A stretch of 64,000 nucleotides of DNA from Bacillus sp. RO2 (GCF_012911845.1 NZ_JAAXCU010000033.1:1-64000); one strand, 5' to 3'; positions 16,646-26,632 are shown, counted from the first letter of the stretch. Translations and numbers: made by a program. Notes: generated by a model not told the origin, from the sequence alone.

Positions 16646-18196
16646 ATGAAGGAAAACGATCTTATAATCAGGTTTCTATTTTCCATTAGAAGAAAGCTTA
16701 GAGTTCAACGTATTTCTAAACAGACGCAATATGCCATCTTGGCATTTTGCGTCAGCTTTTTAAGTGTGCTTATCGTTGCCAGAATGGTGGTTACTCCTTA
16801 CTTAATTGAAAAAGCTCTCTGGTTGGGAGGAGTTGTTTGTATAACAGTTTTCCTCCTATACTGGAGAAAAAGACCCTCGACTTGGGATGCAGCAAGATAT
16901 TCAGATGCCTTTTTGAAAGAGGATAGACTTACCACATCCCTTGATTATGTAAAAGATACCTCCTTGGTCGCGCAACTTCAGCGCAAAGAAGCTTATGACC
17001 ATCTTAAGAAAAAGGAACATACTATTAAAGAAGCAAAATTACAGCATGTACACCCAAAAGTACTTTTTATGTCGTTATTAACATCATGCCTTATTGTTCT
17101 TTTAATGTTGTTTCCAAATAATAAGATGCAAGAAGCTAAGGCTTTAGAGGCGGAACGAGAAATAATAGAGGAAACCCTTGATAAAGTAAAAAAAGATGCC
17201 GAGGAACTGAAGGATAACAAAGAAATCAAGGAAGAGTTAGAAGAGCTCAAAGAACTTAAAAATGAAAAAAATGCAGATGAGTTATTAAAAGAACTAATGG
17301 AAAAAGAAAATAACTTGGCTGAAAAGATGAAAGAGCTTCAAGAAAAGGAAGCTAGCTTGAAAGAACTTGCAAAAGATCAGCCAGATAACTCATTGGCGAA
17401 CCTTGCGTTAAATAAAAAGAATGAAGAATTAGAGAAGCTACTTAATGAAATGAAGAAAAATATTGAATCCTTATCAGAAGAAGAGAAAAAACAGCTATCA
17501 GAACTATCAGATACCCTCTTAGACCAAGAAGAAATGAACTTGGAGGAAATGTCTGACGAGGAATTAGAAGCATTGTTGGAGCAACTTGAAGAGCTCCTAC
17601 AAGACATTTCTGCACTATCTGATATGGAGGCGTTGCAGAATGCACTTCAAGCAGCCGCTTCTAATCAATATGGAAAAATGTCGCAGGCTGGATTAAATCC
17701 TTCTAAGTTGACTTTATCCAATTCCAACAATCCCACCTCTTCTAATCAAACTGCCCAAAATTCTAACCAAGGCCAAGGACAGGGCCAGGGTCAGGGCCAA
17801 GGCCAAGGTCAGGGCCAAAGTCAGGGTCAAGGCCAAGGTCAGGGCCAAGGTCAGGGTCAAGGCCAGGGTCAAGGCCAAGGTCAGGGTCAAGGTCAAGGCA
17901 GTGGAGGACTTGGTGCAGGAGTAGGTGTGGGTGAGCAAACATTTACGGTTCCTTCCAACATCAATAGTGATATTCAGAATGAAACGGATGGGGGTCCAAC
18001 TGGGGAAGGGCAGTCTCAATACGAGGATGCTCCAGACTCTCCTACCTTGAGAGGGCAGGCAAGACCTTATGAAGAAATATTCTCATCTTATGAAAAGTCC
18101 TACAGAGAATCGCTGGACAGAATGCAATTGCCTTCAAAATTAGAAAATGTGGTTAAACAATACTTTAGTGAAGTGGATCCGAAGGGAGCAGATTAA
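16646..18196 (+). CDS. Membrane protein with long coiled coil and (QG)22 tract
   Basis: The 516-residue protein has three hydrophobic helices (about 28-50, 56-75 and 142-158). A highly charged Glu/Lys coiled coil follows (about 165-320), then a Ser/Asn linker, 22 QG-type dipeptides encoded by 17768-17899, a GAGVGVG segment and a C-terminal domain with PYEEIFSSYEKSYRESLDRM. With three helices and the N-terminus inside, the coiled coil and QG tract would lie outside the cell. I know no function. It may scaffold the operon's complex. The start follows the permease gene by 7 bp. Confidence 0.8.
   Translation: MKENDLIIRFLFSIRRKLRVQRISKQTQYAILAFCVSFLSVLIVARMVVTPYLIEKALWLGGVVCITVFLLYWRKRPSTWDAARYSDAFLKEDRLTTSLDYVKDTSLVAQLQRKEAYDHLKKKEHTIKEAKLQHVHPKVLFMSLLTSCLIVLLMLFPNNKMQEAKALEAEREIIEETLDKVKKDAEELKDNKEIKEELEELKELKNEKNADELLKELMEKENNLAEKMKELQEKEASLKELAKDQPDNSLANLALNKKNEELEKLLNEMKKNIESLSEEEKKQLSELSDTLLDQEEMNLEEMSDEELEALLEQLEELLQDISALSDMEALQNALQAAASNQYGKMSQAGLNPSKLTLSNSNNPTSSNQTAQNSNQGQGQGQGQGQGQGQGQSQGQGQGQGQGQGQGQGQGQGQGQGQGSGGLGAGVGVGEQTFTVPSNINSDIQNETDGGPTGEGQSQYEDAPDSPTLRGQARPYEEIFSSYEKSYRESLDRMQLPSKLENVVKQYFSEVDPKGAD
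17768..17899 (+). repeat. In-frame hexanucleotide repeat encoding 22 Gln-Gly/Ser dipeptides
   Basis: Twenty-two consecutive CAR-GGN hexamers (one is CAAAGT, giving Gln-Ser) span 132 bp. Codons alternate between CAA/CAG and GGC/GGT/GGA, so the tract is kept at protein level but may still change length by slippage in multiples of six. Confidence 0.95.
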
Positions 18197-19204
18197 GTGA
18201 TCAGTTTGGAAGAGAAAGAAAAAGAACTGAAATATTATCAAGATACATTGCAGGAAGTGAAACAAGAAATAGGAAAGGTGATTGTCGGTCAGGAGGAAGT
18301 TATCGAACAACTGATTTGGGCGATGGTGTCAGATGGCCATGCCTTGCTCGAAGGGATGCCAGGTGTAGGAAAGACCATGCTCATTCGAACAATTTCAGAA
18401 GTACTAAGCTTTGATTTTTCTAGGATACAGTTCACTCCTGACTTGATGCCATCCGATATTACCGGAACAAAAATGATAGAGATACATGAAAACGGGAAAC
18501 AATCCTTCGTTTTTCATGAAGGTCCTATTTTTTCTAATATTGTTCTTGCGGATGAAATAAACCGGGCAACTCCTAAAACGCAAAGTTCCCTTTTGGAGGC
18601 GATGGCCGAAAAAACCGTGACTATCATGGGGGAAACAAGAAAGGTTTCATCCCCATTCTTTGTATTAGCAACACAGAACCCAATTGATATGGAAGGAACT
18701 TATCCGCTTCCGGAGGCGCAGATGGACCGTTTCCTTTTAAAAATCAATATGGGCTATCCTAAGAAGGAAGAGTTATATGAAATCATTAAAAGGACTACAG
18801 GAACGGAATCCTATCATGTTCAAAAACTTTTAGATACAGACAAGATGCAAAAAATACAGTTGGCTGTAAAGGAAATACTAGTTTCACAGGAACTGTTAGA
18901 CTATACGGTTCAGCTAATCATGGCAACTCATCCTGAAGAAGAGCAAGCCAGTGAACTTGTAAAAAAATATGTACGATACGGTGTAGGCCCTCGTGGTGTC
19001 CAGAGTTTAATTAAGGTAGCAAAAGCAAGAGCATTTTGCTCAGGACGCTTTCATGTCTCCAAAGGGGATATCAAACATGCTGCCATCCCTGTCCTTCGTC
19101 ACCGCCTGTTCTTAAATTTTGAAGGGGAAGCTTCTGGGGTGAATGAAGATCTTATCCTAGAGGATGTCATTCAATACACTGATAAAGTATTGAATGTAAG
19201 GTAG
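18197..19204 (+). CDS. MoxR-type AAA+ ATPase
   Basis: The 335-residue ATPase starts at a GTG right after the previous stop (TAA GTG). Walker A is GMPGVGKTMLI (about 54-64), Walker B VLADEINRATPKTQSSLLEAM, and sensor 1 lies around FVLATQNPIDMEGTYPLPEAQMDRF. MoxR AAA+ proteins act as chaperones or activators for vWA-domain partners, and here DUF58 and two vWA proteins follow directly. That pairing is strong evidence for a shared complex, although the client is unknown. Confidence 0.95.
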   Translation: MISLEEKEKELKYYQDTLQEVKQEIGKVIVGQEEVIEQLIWAMVSDGHALLEGMPGVGKTMLIRTISEVLSFDFSRIQFTPDLMPSDITGTKMIEIHENGKQSFVFHEGPIFSNIVLADEINRATPKTQSSLLEAMAEKTVTIMGETRKVSSPFFVLATQNPIDMEGTYPLPEAQMDRFLLKINMGYPKKEELYEIIKRTTGTESYHVQKLLDTDKMQKIQLAVKEILVSQELLDYTVQLIMATHPEEEQASELVKKYVRYGVGPRGVQSLIKVAKARAFCSGRFHVSKGDIKHAAIPVLRHRLFLNFEGEASGVNEDLILEDVIQYTDKVLNVR

Positions 19205-19209
19205 CTCAA

Positions 19210-20073
19210 ATGTTGAATTCTATAATAACCAAGCAGCTACAAGCCTACAGCCTTCAAGCAGGTAAGCTAAAGAGAAGCTGGCATAAAGGAACAAGAAAGT
19301 CGACAAGGTTCGGTGCATCTCATGATTTCTCTGACTATCGTATGTATGAGCAAGGCGACGATCTTCGGCAAGTGGATTGGAATATCTACGCACGTACGCA
19401 AAAGCATTACATTAAACGGTATTTAGATGAGCAAGAACTCTCAGCTTCTATTTATCTGGATTGTACGAATTCCATGGCCAGTTCTCCAGGCAAATGGAAA
19501 TTAGCCAAAACACTTACAGCTTCATTTGCATACATAGGGCTAAGTCAGGATGATCGTATATCCATTATTGATGTTCACGGTGAACAGGCTCCCTACTTAT
19601 ATCGAAAAGGAAAAGGTCACCTCTTTCAGATGATGCAATATGTGGAGGACATACAACCTAAAGATACCTCCCTATTATTCACTGAAGCTGCTTTAAACCA
19701 TATTCAAAGGAAAAGCAGTGTTTCCATTGTCATCAGTGACTTACTTGAGCCTCTGGACTCGGTTATTCACACTTTGAAGATCATCCAAGCAAATAGACAA
19801 CAAATTTACTTGTTGCAAGTTTTGGAAGAGGATGAAGTTAATCCAAGTTTTGATGGCGACTTTATGCTGATTGACAGCGAAACCAATCAGGAAGTGAATG
19901 TAACAGTTTCTGATTTTACTAGAAAGAATTATAAAGAAAAAATGCAACAAAGAATGGAGATCCTAGAAGGGTTTTGTTTCGAAAGGGGAATATCCTACCT
20001 TATGTGCCATACAGGAGAGAATGTGGAAGATATTTTATTTAAAAGGATGACCTCTAAAGGTTGGATTAGGTGA
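19210..20073 (+). CDS. DUF58 domain protein
   Basis: The 287-residue protein carries the DUF58 signature RQVDWNIYARTQKHYIKRY (about 53-71), followed by a vWA-like core with IYLDCTNSM and VSIVISDLLEP. There is no membrane segment. DUF58 proteins are regular partners of MoxR ATPases. The RBS AAGGTAG is partly inside the moxR stop; the gene's stop overlaps the next start (GTGA). It probably binds the MoxR protein and the vWA subunits. Confidence 0.93.
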   Translation: MLNSIITKQLQAYSLQAGKLKRSWHKGTRKSTRFGASHDFSDYRMYEQGDDLRQVDWNIYARTQKHYIKRYLDEQELSASIYLDCTNSMASSPGKWKLAKTLTASFAYIGLSQDDRISIIDVHGEQAPYLYRKGKGHLFQMMQYVEDIQPKDTSLLFTEAALNHIQRKSSVSIVISDLLEPLDSVIHTLKIIQANRQQIYLLQVLEEDEVNPSFDGDFMLIDSETNQEVNVTVSDFTRKNYKEKMQQRMEILEGFCFERGISYLMCHTGENVEDILFKRMTSKGWIR

Positions 20074-21884
20074 TGGGAATGGGTTTTACAGCACCAATAT
20101 TTTTCTTGTTCAGTGCATTTTTACTATTAGTTATACTCATGTATTTCTTCAGGAAGCAATATGAGAAAAAAGCAATCCCTTCTGTCTTATTATGGCAAGA
20201 ATGGATGAATGAATTCGAAGCGCAGGCTTGGTGGAAGAAACTGCAACACCATCTGCTTTTATATCTTCAGTTATTGGCACTGCTATTTCTTATTTTCACT
20301 TTAACGCAGCCTTTTTTTAAGAAGGAAGGAATTGAAGGGGACCATCTCATTTTTATTGTTGATTCATCAGCATCGATGACAGCAAAGGAAGGGGAGAAGT
20401 CGCGATTAGAGTTGGCCAAAGAGAAAATGGTGCAAATAATAGATAAAGTCGATAATCAAGAAATGACGGTAATCGTCGCAAAGGATACTCCTGAAATCCT
20501 GACGGAAAGGTCTTTGTCGAAAAAAGAAGTGTTAAATCATGTGGAAAAGATAGAAGCATCTTACGCTTCTCCAAATGTAATTGATTCCATCAATATGGCA
20601 AAAAGTCTTCTAGGAGAAGAAAACGGGAACATACAGCTTTTAAGCGATAATTTTACCAAAGAAGCATCCTTAGAACTTCATCAAAATACTGCCTTTTACG
20701 CTCATAATATAGGAACTTCACATGAGAATCTGGCAGTTGAAACATTCGGAGTAGCCAAACGTGAAAACACAGTAGTAGGGGTAGTTACCGTAAAAAATGA
20801 AAGTAACGATTCAAAGGAGTTTACCCTATCGATATTTAATGTACAGCAGGAAATAGTAAAGCAAGTTTCTGAGAAGGTAGAAGGTAATAAAGTAAAGACC
20901 ATCTATCTGAAAGATCTTCCACTTGCAACAATGTATAAAGTGGAAGTGAGTGGAGACAAGCAATATTTGCTTGATAATGAACAATACGCATTTCTTGGCC
21001 AGCAACAGGATCCTACCGTTTACGTGCATAAGGATATACATCCATTTGCTAGAAAAGCGGTTGAGATTGCAAGTACGAATGTTATTCATCTCTCTTCCGA
21101 TCCAGCGGAAGGGAATAAATTTGATGGTGTTCACCTTATTAAAGGGCTGCCAAAAAGCGAATGGCCTTCTGGACCGAAGCTAGTGTTTCTATCAGGGGAT
21201 GATGGGGAAAAAGAAGTCGATCTTTCAGGAGAGATAACAGCAAATAGGACAAATCCGTTAATGCAATCAGTGGCAATGGAGAAAGTGTATGTGGAAAAAA
21301 CCTTTTCATCTGAAGAATTTTCCTCATTAGATGTGGTAGCAAGCAGAGGAGAAACACCGCTGATTCTTTCAGGGACATATAAAGGGGATCCAATTATTGT
21401 CGTAACATTTGAGCTTGGTTCGAGTGACTGGCCTCTCCATCCCGGTTTTCCGTTATTCATGTTTCACTCTATTCAGGAATTGACACAGAACCGGGGGATG
21501 TTAGGATATTTTTATCCTGGCCAGACGATGGATTATTTTCCAGCTTCTGATGTAAGGAAAGCTGAAATTCTAGATAAGGATGATAAGGTTGTTTTTTCAT
21601 CTGAAACATTCGAACAACCCATTGAACTTCCCGTAACACCTGGAATGTACACGTTAAAAGAGACAAAGGATGAGTCGGAGGAATCCAAGACTCTTTATAT
21701 CATGTTAGATGATGGAGAAAAATCCATTCACACGGAAGAGAGTTTTACCATATCGGCAAATCCTACTATAGATCAAGATGAAAAGTCTACAAGCAGCAAG
21801 GACATCTCCTATTTGTTTTTAATACTTGCGCTTGTCGTCTTATTGGTAGAATGGGAGGTTTACAGACGTGGAATTTCAAATTGA
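20070..21884 (+). CDS. BatA-like membrane protein with vWA domain
   Basis: The 604-residue protein has an N-terminal BatA-like part with helices at about 7-25 and 60-78. A vWA domain follows with MIDAS residues DSSAS near 98-102. A long extracytoplasmic beta-rich region comes next, and a last helix near 578-596 before a short tail. The start at GTG 20070 overlaps the DUF58 stop by 4 bp; ATG codons at 20073 and 20079 are alternatives. It presumably binds a divalent ion and a ligand through the MIDAS and works with MoxR. Confidence 0.9.
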   Translation: MMGMGFTAPIFFLFSAFLLLVILMYFFRKQYEKKAIPSVLLWQEWMNEFEAQAWWKKLQHHLLLYLQLLALLFLIFTLTQPFFKKEGIEGDHLIFIVDSSASMTAKEGEKSRLELAKEKMVQIIDKVDNQEMTVIVAKDTPEILTERSLSKKEVLNHVEKIEASYASPNVIDSINMAKSLLGEENGNIQLLSDNFTKEASLELHQNTAFYAHNIGTSHENLAVETFGVAKRENTVVGVVTVKNESNDSKEFTLSIFNVQQEIVKQVSEKVEGNKVKTIYLKDLPLATMYKVEVSGDKQYLLDNEQYAFLGQQQDPTVYVHKDIHPFARKAVEIASTNVIHLSSDPAEGNKFDGVHLIKGLPKSEWPSGPKLVFLSGDDGEKEVDLSGEITANRTNPLMQSVAMEKVYVEKTFSSEEFSSLDVVASRGETPLILSGTYKGDPIIVVTFELGSSDWPLHPGFPLFMFHSIQELTQNRGMLGYFYPGQTMDYFPASDVRKAEILDKDDKVVFSSETFEQPIELPVTPGMYTLKETKDESEESKTLYIMLDDGEKSIHTEESFTISANPTIDQDEKSTSSKDISYLFLILALVVLLVEWEVYRRGISN

Positions 21885-24621
21885 ACATCCTCTCATGCTT
21901 TTATTTCTTATTCCGGTACTAATCAGTCTTGTTTTGTTCTGGCGTAAAAAGAAGGTGAAGCGGAAAAAGGAGTATGTCATTATCTCCTTGAGAAGCTTAA
22001 TCTATTTGTTTTTAATACTAGGACTATGTATGCCATCGCTTCTTTCCCCTGTAAAAGGGACACATACTGTCTTCCTTGTAGACCAATCGGATAGCGTGAA
22101 AAGGATGGAAGGAGAAATCCTATATTCGATCAATGAGGCTATTAAGCAGAAGAAAGAAGAGGATAGTTATAGCATTGTTACTTTTTCAGAAAAGCCGAAA
22201 CTTGAACGATCCTTTACTGATCAACAGGAAACCATTCACCAACTATCAGTTAACGACGGTTCACAATTCACTAATATTGAAGAGGGATTGGAGTTTGCCG
22301 CAAATTACATCCCAGAGAATCGTAAAGGGAGAATTGTTTTACTAACTGATGGAATTGAAACAAATGGGAATAGTACTAAACAATCTAGTTTTTATAAGGG
22401 TAGAAATATAGAAATGGATGCTATGGCATTTCACCCACCGTATGTGGAAGATGTGTCACTACAATCTTTTCATACTCCACAAACAAGCTTTGAAGGGGAA
22501 GCTGTCCCATTCCAAATCGGTCTTGAGGCCAATGTAGACACACAAGCCACTTTGCATATTACTCAAAATAATGAAACCATCATTAAAGAGGAAGTGGTAG
22601 TGGCAAAAGGGGCGAATACTTATTCCTATTCCATTCCATTAAAAAACCCTGGATTGTATACGTTTAAAGCAGAAATTTTCCCAAAAGTAGATAAGATTGT
22701 TGAAAACAATATCTCTCACTCTCTAACACAGGTATCGGGCCAACCAAAAGTGCTTATGGTGGACCAGGAGGGGGAAGGGGAAAATGTGTTCCGCGCGTTA
22801 GATGCAAGCGGGTGGAAGATTGATCGCATTCATCCAAGTCTGCTACCGACGACACTCAGCGGTTTCCTGGCATACGAAAGTATTATTTTTCATAATGTGT
22901 CCGGCCACCTTTTAAGTGGAAATCAGATGGAACTCATTGAAACAGCTGTTAGGGATTTTGGTGTCGGTTTCACGATGACAGGTGGCAATGAATCCTATGG
23001 TCTCGGAGGTTATTTCCAAACTCCGATAGAAAAAATTCTACCTGTGGATATGGATGTAAAGGGTAAAAAAGAAATCCCTTCTCTTGGTTTAATTATCGTC
23101 TTGGACCGTTCGGGTAGTATGATGGGGGAAAAATTTGATTTAGCGAAAGAAGCTGCAGCACGAGCGGTGGAACTATTGAAAGAAGAAGACACATTTGGGT
23201 TTATTGCCTTTGATACGGAACCTTGGGCAGTTGTAGAGACAAAACCGATTAAGGATAAAGAAGAGGTAATAGAGAATATTCGTTCTACCGCATTAGGTGG
23301 TGGAACAGATATTTTCCCTGCCCTGAACCAGGCTTATGAGCAATTGAATGAAATGGACCTCAAACGCAAGCATATTATCCTATTAACGGATGGACAATCC
23401 AATGATGGACCATACGAGGAAATCATTGAAGAAGGTTTAACGAATAATGTAACTTTATCGACAGTAGCAATCGGTGGAGATGCAGATACTTCCTTATTAG
23501 AAGAATTGGCAGAGATAGGAACAGGAAGATTCTATGAAGTATATGAAGCAAGCTCTGTCCCAAGTATTCTCTCTAGGGAAACCGCGCTTACTACTAAAAC
23601 ATATATAGAAGATAATCCTCATGTACCGACTGTATATGCAGGATATGATTGGTCCAAAAGGTTTGAAAGTGGGACACCGTTCCTTAATACTTATATAGCA
23701 ACGACATTGAAATCACGTGCTGAGCAAATCATATCGAGTGAAAAAGAGGATCCCATCCTTGCTCGAATGAATTACGGACTTGGAAGAACAATCGCTTGGA
23801 CTTCCGATGTTTCTGGTGCCTGGAGTGGTGGGTTTCCTTCTTGGGAAGAATGGACAGCTTTCTGGAATGAAATGGTGACGTGGTCTTTGCCATCTTATGA
23901 GCAGGGAGTCTATGACATCTCTACCACTGTCGAAGGAGGTAGAGCTTCCGTGAAGGTGGAAGCAATTGAGGATATATTGATGCCTGTTTCCATATCGGTC
24001 TCAAACAATAAAGGTCAAATTATAGAAGACGCTAAAAGTAAAATGGTTGGGCCTGGCCAGTACGAAGTGGAATTTTCAGCCATACCCGACATCTACTTTC
24101 TCAATATTACCCAAGAAGAGGAAGGGAAGACGGTCTCAACTTATACTAGCGGTATGGTTGTACCTTTTTCTACGGAGTTTGAACAAAGGCCAGTTAATTT
24201 GGAACTGCTTGAAAATATCACGGCAAATCAAAATGGAAAAGTGTTAGAAGATCCTAAGGAAGTGTTTCGTTCTTACCATAAGAATGTTTATCAGTCTCAG
24301 ACGGTGTGGCTACCTTTTATCATTATTGCCTTTTTCTTACTGATTATTGAAATTTTCATAAGAAGGTTCGGCTTAATTTCGCTAGCCTTTTTGAAAAAAG
24401 GTAAGGAGAAAAAGGAAAAGAACAAGTCAGACAAAAGATGGAAAACACCAGTGATTCAAAGAAAAAAGGTTAAACAGACGGAAAAAAGGGAAGAGCCCAA
24501 AGTGGAAGAAATGAAGGAACTTAAACCACGGAAAGAAACATCTACTCCACCTAAAAAAACAAAACCTTCGGAAGATCGTATGAATCAACTATTAAAAGCA
24601 AAGAACAGAAAACGTAAATAA
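21868..24621 (+). CDS. Membrane protein with two vWA domains and Lys/Glu-rich tail
   Basis: The 917-residue protein starts at a GTG behind GGGAGG and overlaps the previous gene by 17 bp. Two N-terminal helices precede a first vWA domain (MIDAS DQSDS near 72-76). A glutamine amidotransferase-like region follows around 290-390, then a second vWA with a full MIDAS DRSGS near 412-416 and TDGQSNDG. One helix at about 811-833 precedes a ~80-residue Lys/Glu-rich cytoplasmic tail. It is the last gene of the operon. Function unknown. Confidence 0.9.
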   Translation: MEFQIEHPLMLLFLIPVLISLVLFWRKKKVKRKKEYVIISLRSLIYLFLILGLCMPSLLSPVKGTHTVFLVDQSDSVKRMEGEILYSINEAIKQKKEEDSYSIVTFSEKPKLERSFTDQQETIHQLSVNDGSQFTNIEEGLEFAANYIPENRKGRIVLLTDGIETNGNSTKQSSFYKGRNIEMDAMAFHPPYVEDVSLQSFHTPQTSFEGEAVPFQIGLEANVDTQATLHITQNNETIIKEEVVVAKGANTYSYSIPLKNPGLYTFKAEIFPKVDKIVENNISHSLTQVSGQPKVLMVDQEGEGENVFRALDASGWKIDRIHPSLLPTTLSGFLAYESIIFHNVSGHLLSGNQMELIETAVRDFGVGFTMTGGNESYGLGGYFQTPIEKILPVDMDVKGKKEIPSLGLIIVLDRSGSMMGEKFDLAKEAAARAVELLKEEDTFGFIAFDTEPWAVVETKPIKDKEEVIENIRSTALGGGTDIFPALNQAYEQLNEMDLKRKHIILLTDGQSNDGPYEEIIEEGLTNNVTLSTVAIGGDADTSLLEELAEIGTGRFYEVYEASSVPSILSRETALTTKTYIEDNPHVPTVYAGYDWSKRFESGTPFLNTYIATTLKSRAEQIISSEKEDPILARMNYGLGRTIAWTSDVSGAWSGGFPSWEEWTAFWNEMVTWSLPSYEQGVYDISTTVEGGRASVKVEAIEDILMPVSISVSNNKGQIIEDAKSKMVGPGQYEVEFSAIPDIYFLNITQEEEGKTVSTYTSGMVVPFSTEFEQRPVNLELLENITANQNGKVLEDPKEVFRSYHKNVYQSQTVWLPFIIIAFFLLIIEIFIRRFGLISLAFLKKGKEKKEKNKSDKRWKTPVIQRKKVKQTEKREEPKVEEMKELKPRKETSTPPKKTKPSEDRMNQLLKAKNRKRK

Positions 24622-24663
24622 ACAAAAGAGGTTGACGTAAAAAGTCAGCCTCTTTGTTTTTTT
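24622..24663. terminator. Bidirectional terminator ending the eight-gene operon and the MFS gene
   Basis: AAAGAGGTTGAC (24625-24636) pairs with GTCAGCCTCTTT (24644-24655) with one G-U pair; a T-run follows on both strands. It overlaps the 3' end of the convergent MFS gene. Confidence 0.9.
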
Positions 24664-25916
24664 CGTTGAGACGGTAAATTAAATATAGAAAACCAATTGG
24701 TGATGACATGAAGCGAAATACTTTTCTTTTTTCCTTCTAAGAAGAAAAAGCAAAGAATGGCCTGTAAAATACAAAGTACAGAAGAAATTACAAGAATGGA
24801 AGGAATGGAAAAATCCATAAAATAACCAAATACGATTGGTCCAAGAGCAATTCCTGCAAATCTGACTGACCCATAAAGCGATGTTACAAATCCTCTAGCC
24901 TTTTTTTTGACAGAATTGGTGATGATGGCATTCATGCATGGAAGAATAATACCAATAGAAGTGCTAATTAGGGATATTATCAACATGGTCCACCATAGAT
25001 TCTTATTTAGCAATATTCCAAGTAGAAAGAAGCTAAGTAGAAAAAAATTAGCAATGACAATTCGGTAGATGTAGTTATGGAATTTTCCTAATACATTTCC
25101 AGTAAGAAAGGAAGCAATCGTCAAAAACAAAAGAGGAAAAGAGAGTATGACACCATTTAAAAATCCATGAGTTTCAAATTTGTTTTCCAACACATCAGAA
25201 GAATAATACAACAAACCAAAAAGTAAATAGAGGCAAAGTGCACCAGCACTATAACTTGTCATTAAATAATACCTATTTTCTTTTAATACTCCTCCTAAAT
25301 GTCGTACATAGTGCTTGAAAATCACTTTTTCAGAAGGAGACTCTTCCTTACCAACATAGAAAAAGAAGAGGAAAAACAAAATGCCACAAGCCAAAGGAAA
25401 GATAAAGAAAACATAGTGCCACATAATTAGTGCTATGCATGCTCCGATCAATGGAGATACCACTTTCCCTAAACTATTGGTTGTTTCCATTAGACTTAAT
25501 ACCTTCAGCTGTTTGTTCCCTGAAAACAAGTCTGCTATAATGGCCATGGCAATCGGAGCTGTTCCCGCTGAGCCTATCCCTTGAAGAATCCTGCCAAAAA
25601 TGATTCCCTCAAATGAATAAGATGCTTGTAGCATGGAAGCAATCCCTGAAACTAAACCACCAAACCCATAAAGTAAAAGCGATGCCAATATTATGTGCTT
25701 CCGAGAAAATCTATCAGATAAATATCCGATAAATGGAATGGTAACAGCTCCAGCGATGGAGAAGATGGAAAGGATAAGACTGGCTTGAACTTGAGTTAAT
25801 TGAAGGTCATGACGAATTTCAGGCAGTACTGGAATAAGCATCGAGTTTCCAAGGACAAGTATAATGGATGTTGATGTAATGGATATAATACTAATTGTCT
25901 CAGATTCTCTTTGCAT
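24645..25916 (-). CDS. MFS transporter, drug efflux type
   Basis: The 423-residue protein has about twelve membrane helices. The MFS motif GYLSDRFSRKHI lies between helices 2 and 3, and an antiporter-like stretch GIGSAGTAPIAMAII lies near helix 5. It resembles DHA1-type multidrug or tetracycline-like exporters of Bacillus, but no substrate can be deduced. The start follows GGGGGTTAAGGG. It stands alone, convergent with the vWA operon. Confidence 0.88.
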   Translation of the reverse strand: MQRESETISIISITSTSIILVLGNSMLIPVLPEIRHDLQLTQVQASLILSIFSIAGAVTIPFIGYLSDRFSRKHIILASLLLYGFGGLVSGIASMLQASYSFEGIIFGRILQGIGSAGTAPIAMAIIADLFSGNKQLKVLSLMETTNSLGKVVSPLIGACIALIMWHYVFFIFPLACGILFFLFFFYVGKEESPSEKVIFKHYVRHLGGVLKENRYYLMTSYSAGALCLYLLFGLLYYSSDVLENKFETHGFLNGVILSFPLLFLTIASFLTGNVLGKFHNYIYRIVIANFFLLSFFLLGILLNKNLWWTMLIISLISTSIGIILPCMNAIITNSVKKKARGFVTSLYGSVRFAGIALGPIVFGYFMDFSIPSILVISSVLCILQAILCFFFLEGKKKSISLHVITNWFSIFNLPSQRKKQRG

Positions 25917-26039
25917 CCCTTAACCCCCACTACTAACAAATGTGTTATTTTTATGAATTTATTCTGCAGTTCCTTTTATCTAACTGTAAGAAGTGGTACG
26001 ATTTGATTGGAAAATAACTAGCGAAAAAAGGTGAAGATC

Positions 26040-26624
26040 GTGATAAATAACAGTAAGATACTTCTAATAGGACTTTGTGCAGTGTTTCTTGCCGCATGTA
26101 GTGGCAATGCAAAGATACCTGATACAACAGATTGGGAACTGGCAAATTTTCAGTACATAAACCAAGATAACGAGCAAGTCAGTTTAGAGAATTTAAAAGG
26201 TGAAGTCACTGTAGCAAATATGGTCTTTACCAACTGTACAACAGTATGTTCTCCTATGACGGCAAACATGGCAAGATTGCAAAGAATGGCTAATGAAGAA
26301 CAATTAGATGTTAACTTCCTATCTTTTTCTGTTGATCCTGAAGTTGATACCCCTGAAGTACTGAAGGGATTCGGAAATAACTTTGAAGCAGACTATACAT
26401 CTTGGGATTTTTTAACAGGTTACACACAGAAAGAGATAGAAGAGTTTGGAATGGAAAACTTTAAAACAATTGTAGCTAAACCCAAAAACGGCGGCGAAGT
26501 GGTCCATGGAACAAGTTTTTATTTAATTGATCAAGAAGGTACCATAATTAAAAGTTATGATGGCTTGGATGTTCCTTACGAAGATATATTGGAACATGTA
26601 GAAATCCTTTTAAGTGAAAAATGA
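26040..26624 (+). CDS. SCO1/SenC copper chaperone lipoprotein (YpmQ-like)
   Basis: SCO1 proteins deliver copper to, or reduce, the CuA site of cytochrome oxidase. The GTG at 26040 is placed 6 nt after AAGGTGA (194 residues); a GTG at 26031 overlaps that RBS. Lipobox LAAC anchors it outside. The copper-binding CTTVC lies in FTNCTTVCSPM, and the conserved His is in VVHGTSFYLID. The genes for YpmR- and YpmS-like proteins follow, as I recall for ypmQRS in B. subtilis. Confidence 0.93.
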   Translation: MINNSKILLIGLCAVFLAACSGNAKIPDTTDWELANFQYINQDNEQVSLENLKGEVTVANMVFTNCTTVCSPMTANMARLQRMANEEQLDVNFLSFSVDPEVDTPEVLKGFGNNFEADYTSWDFLTGYTQKEIEEFGMENFKTIVAKPKNGGEVVHGTSFYLIDQEGTIIKSYDGLDVPYEDILEHVEILLSEK

Positions 26625-26632
26625 TGTTGATA

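Noticed and set aside
17714-18019. 101-codon minus-strand frame rich in Leu-Ala-Thr
   Set aside because: It is the antisense shadow of the (QG)22 hexamer repeat.
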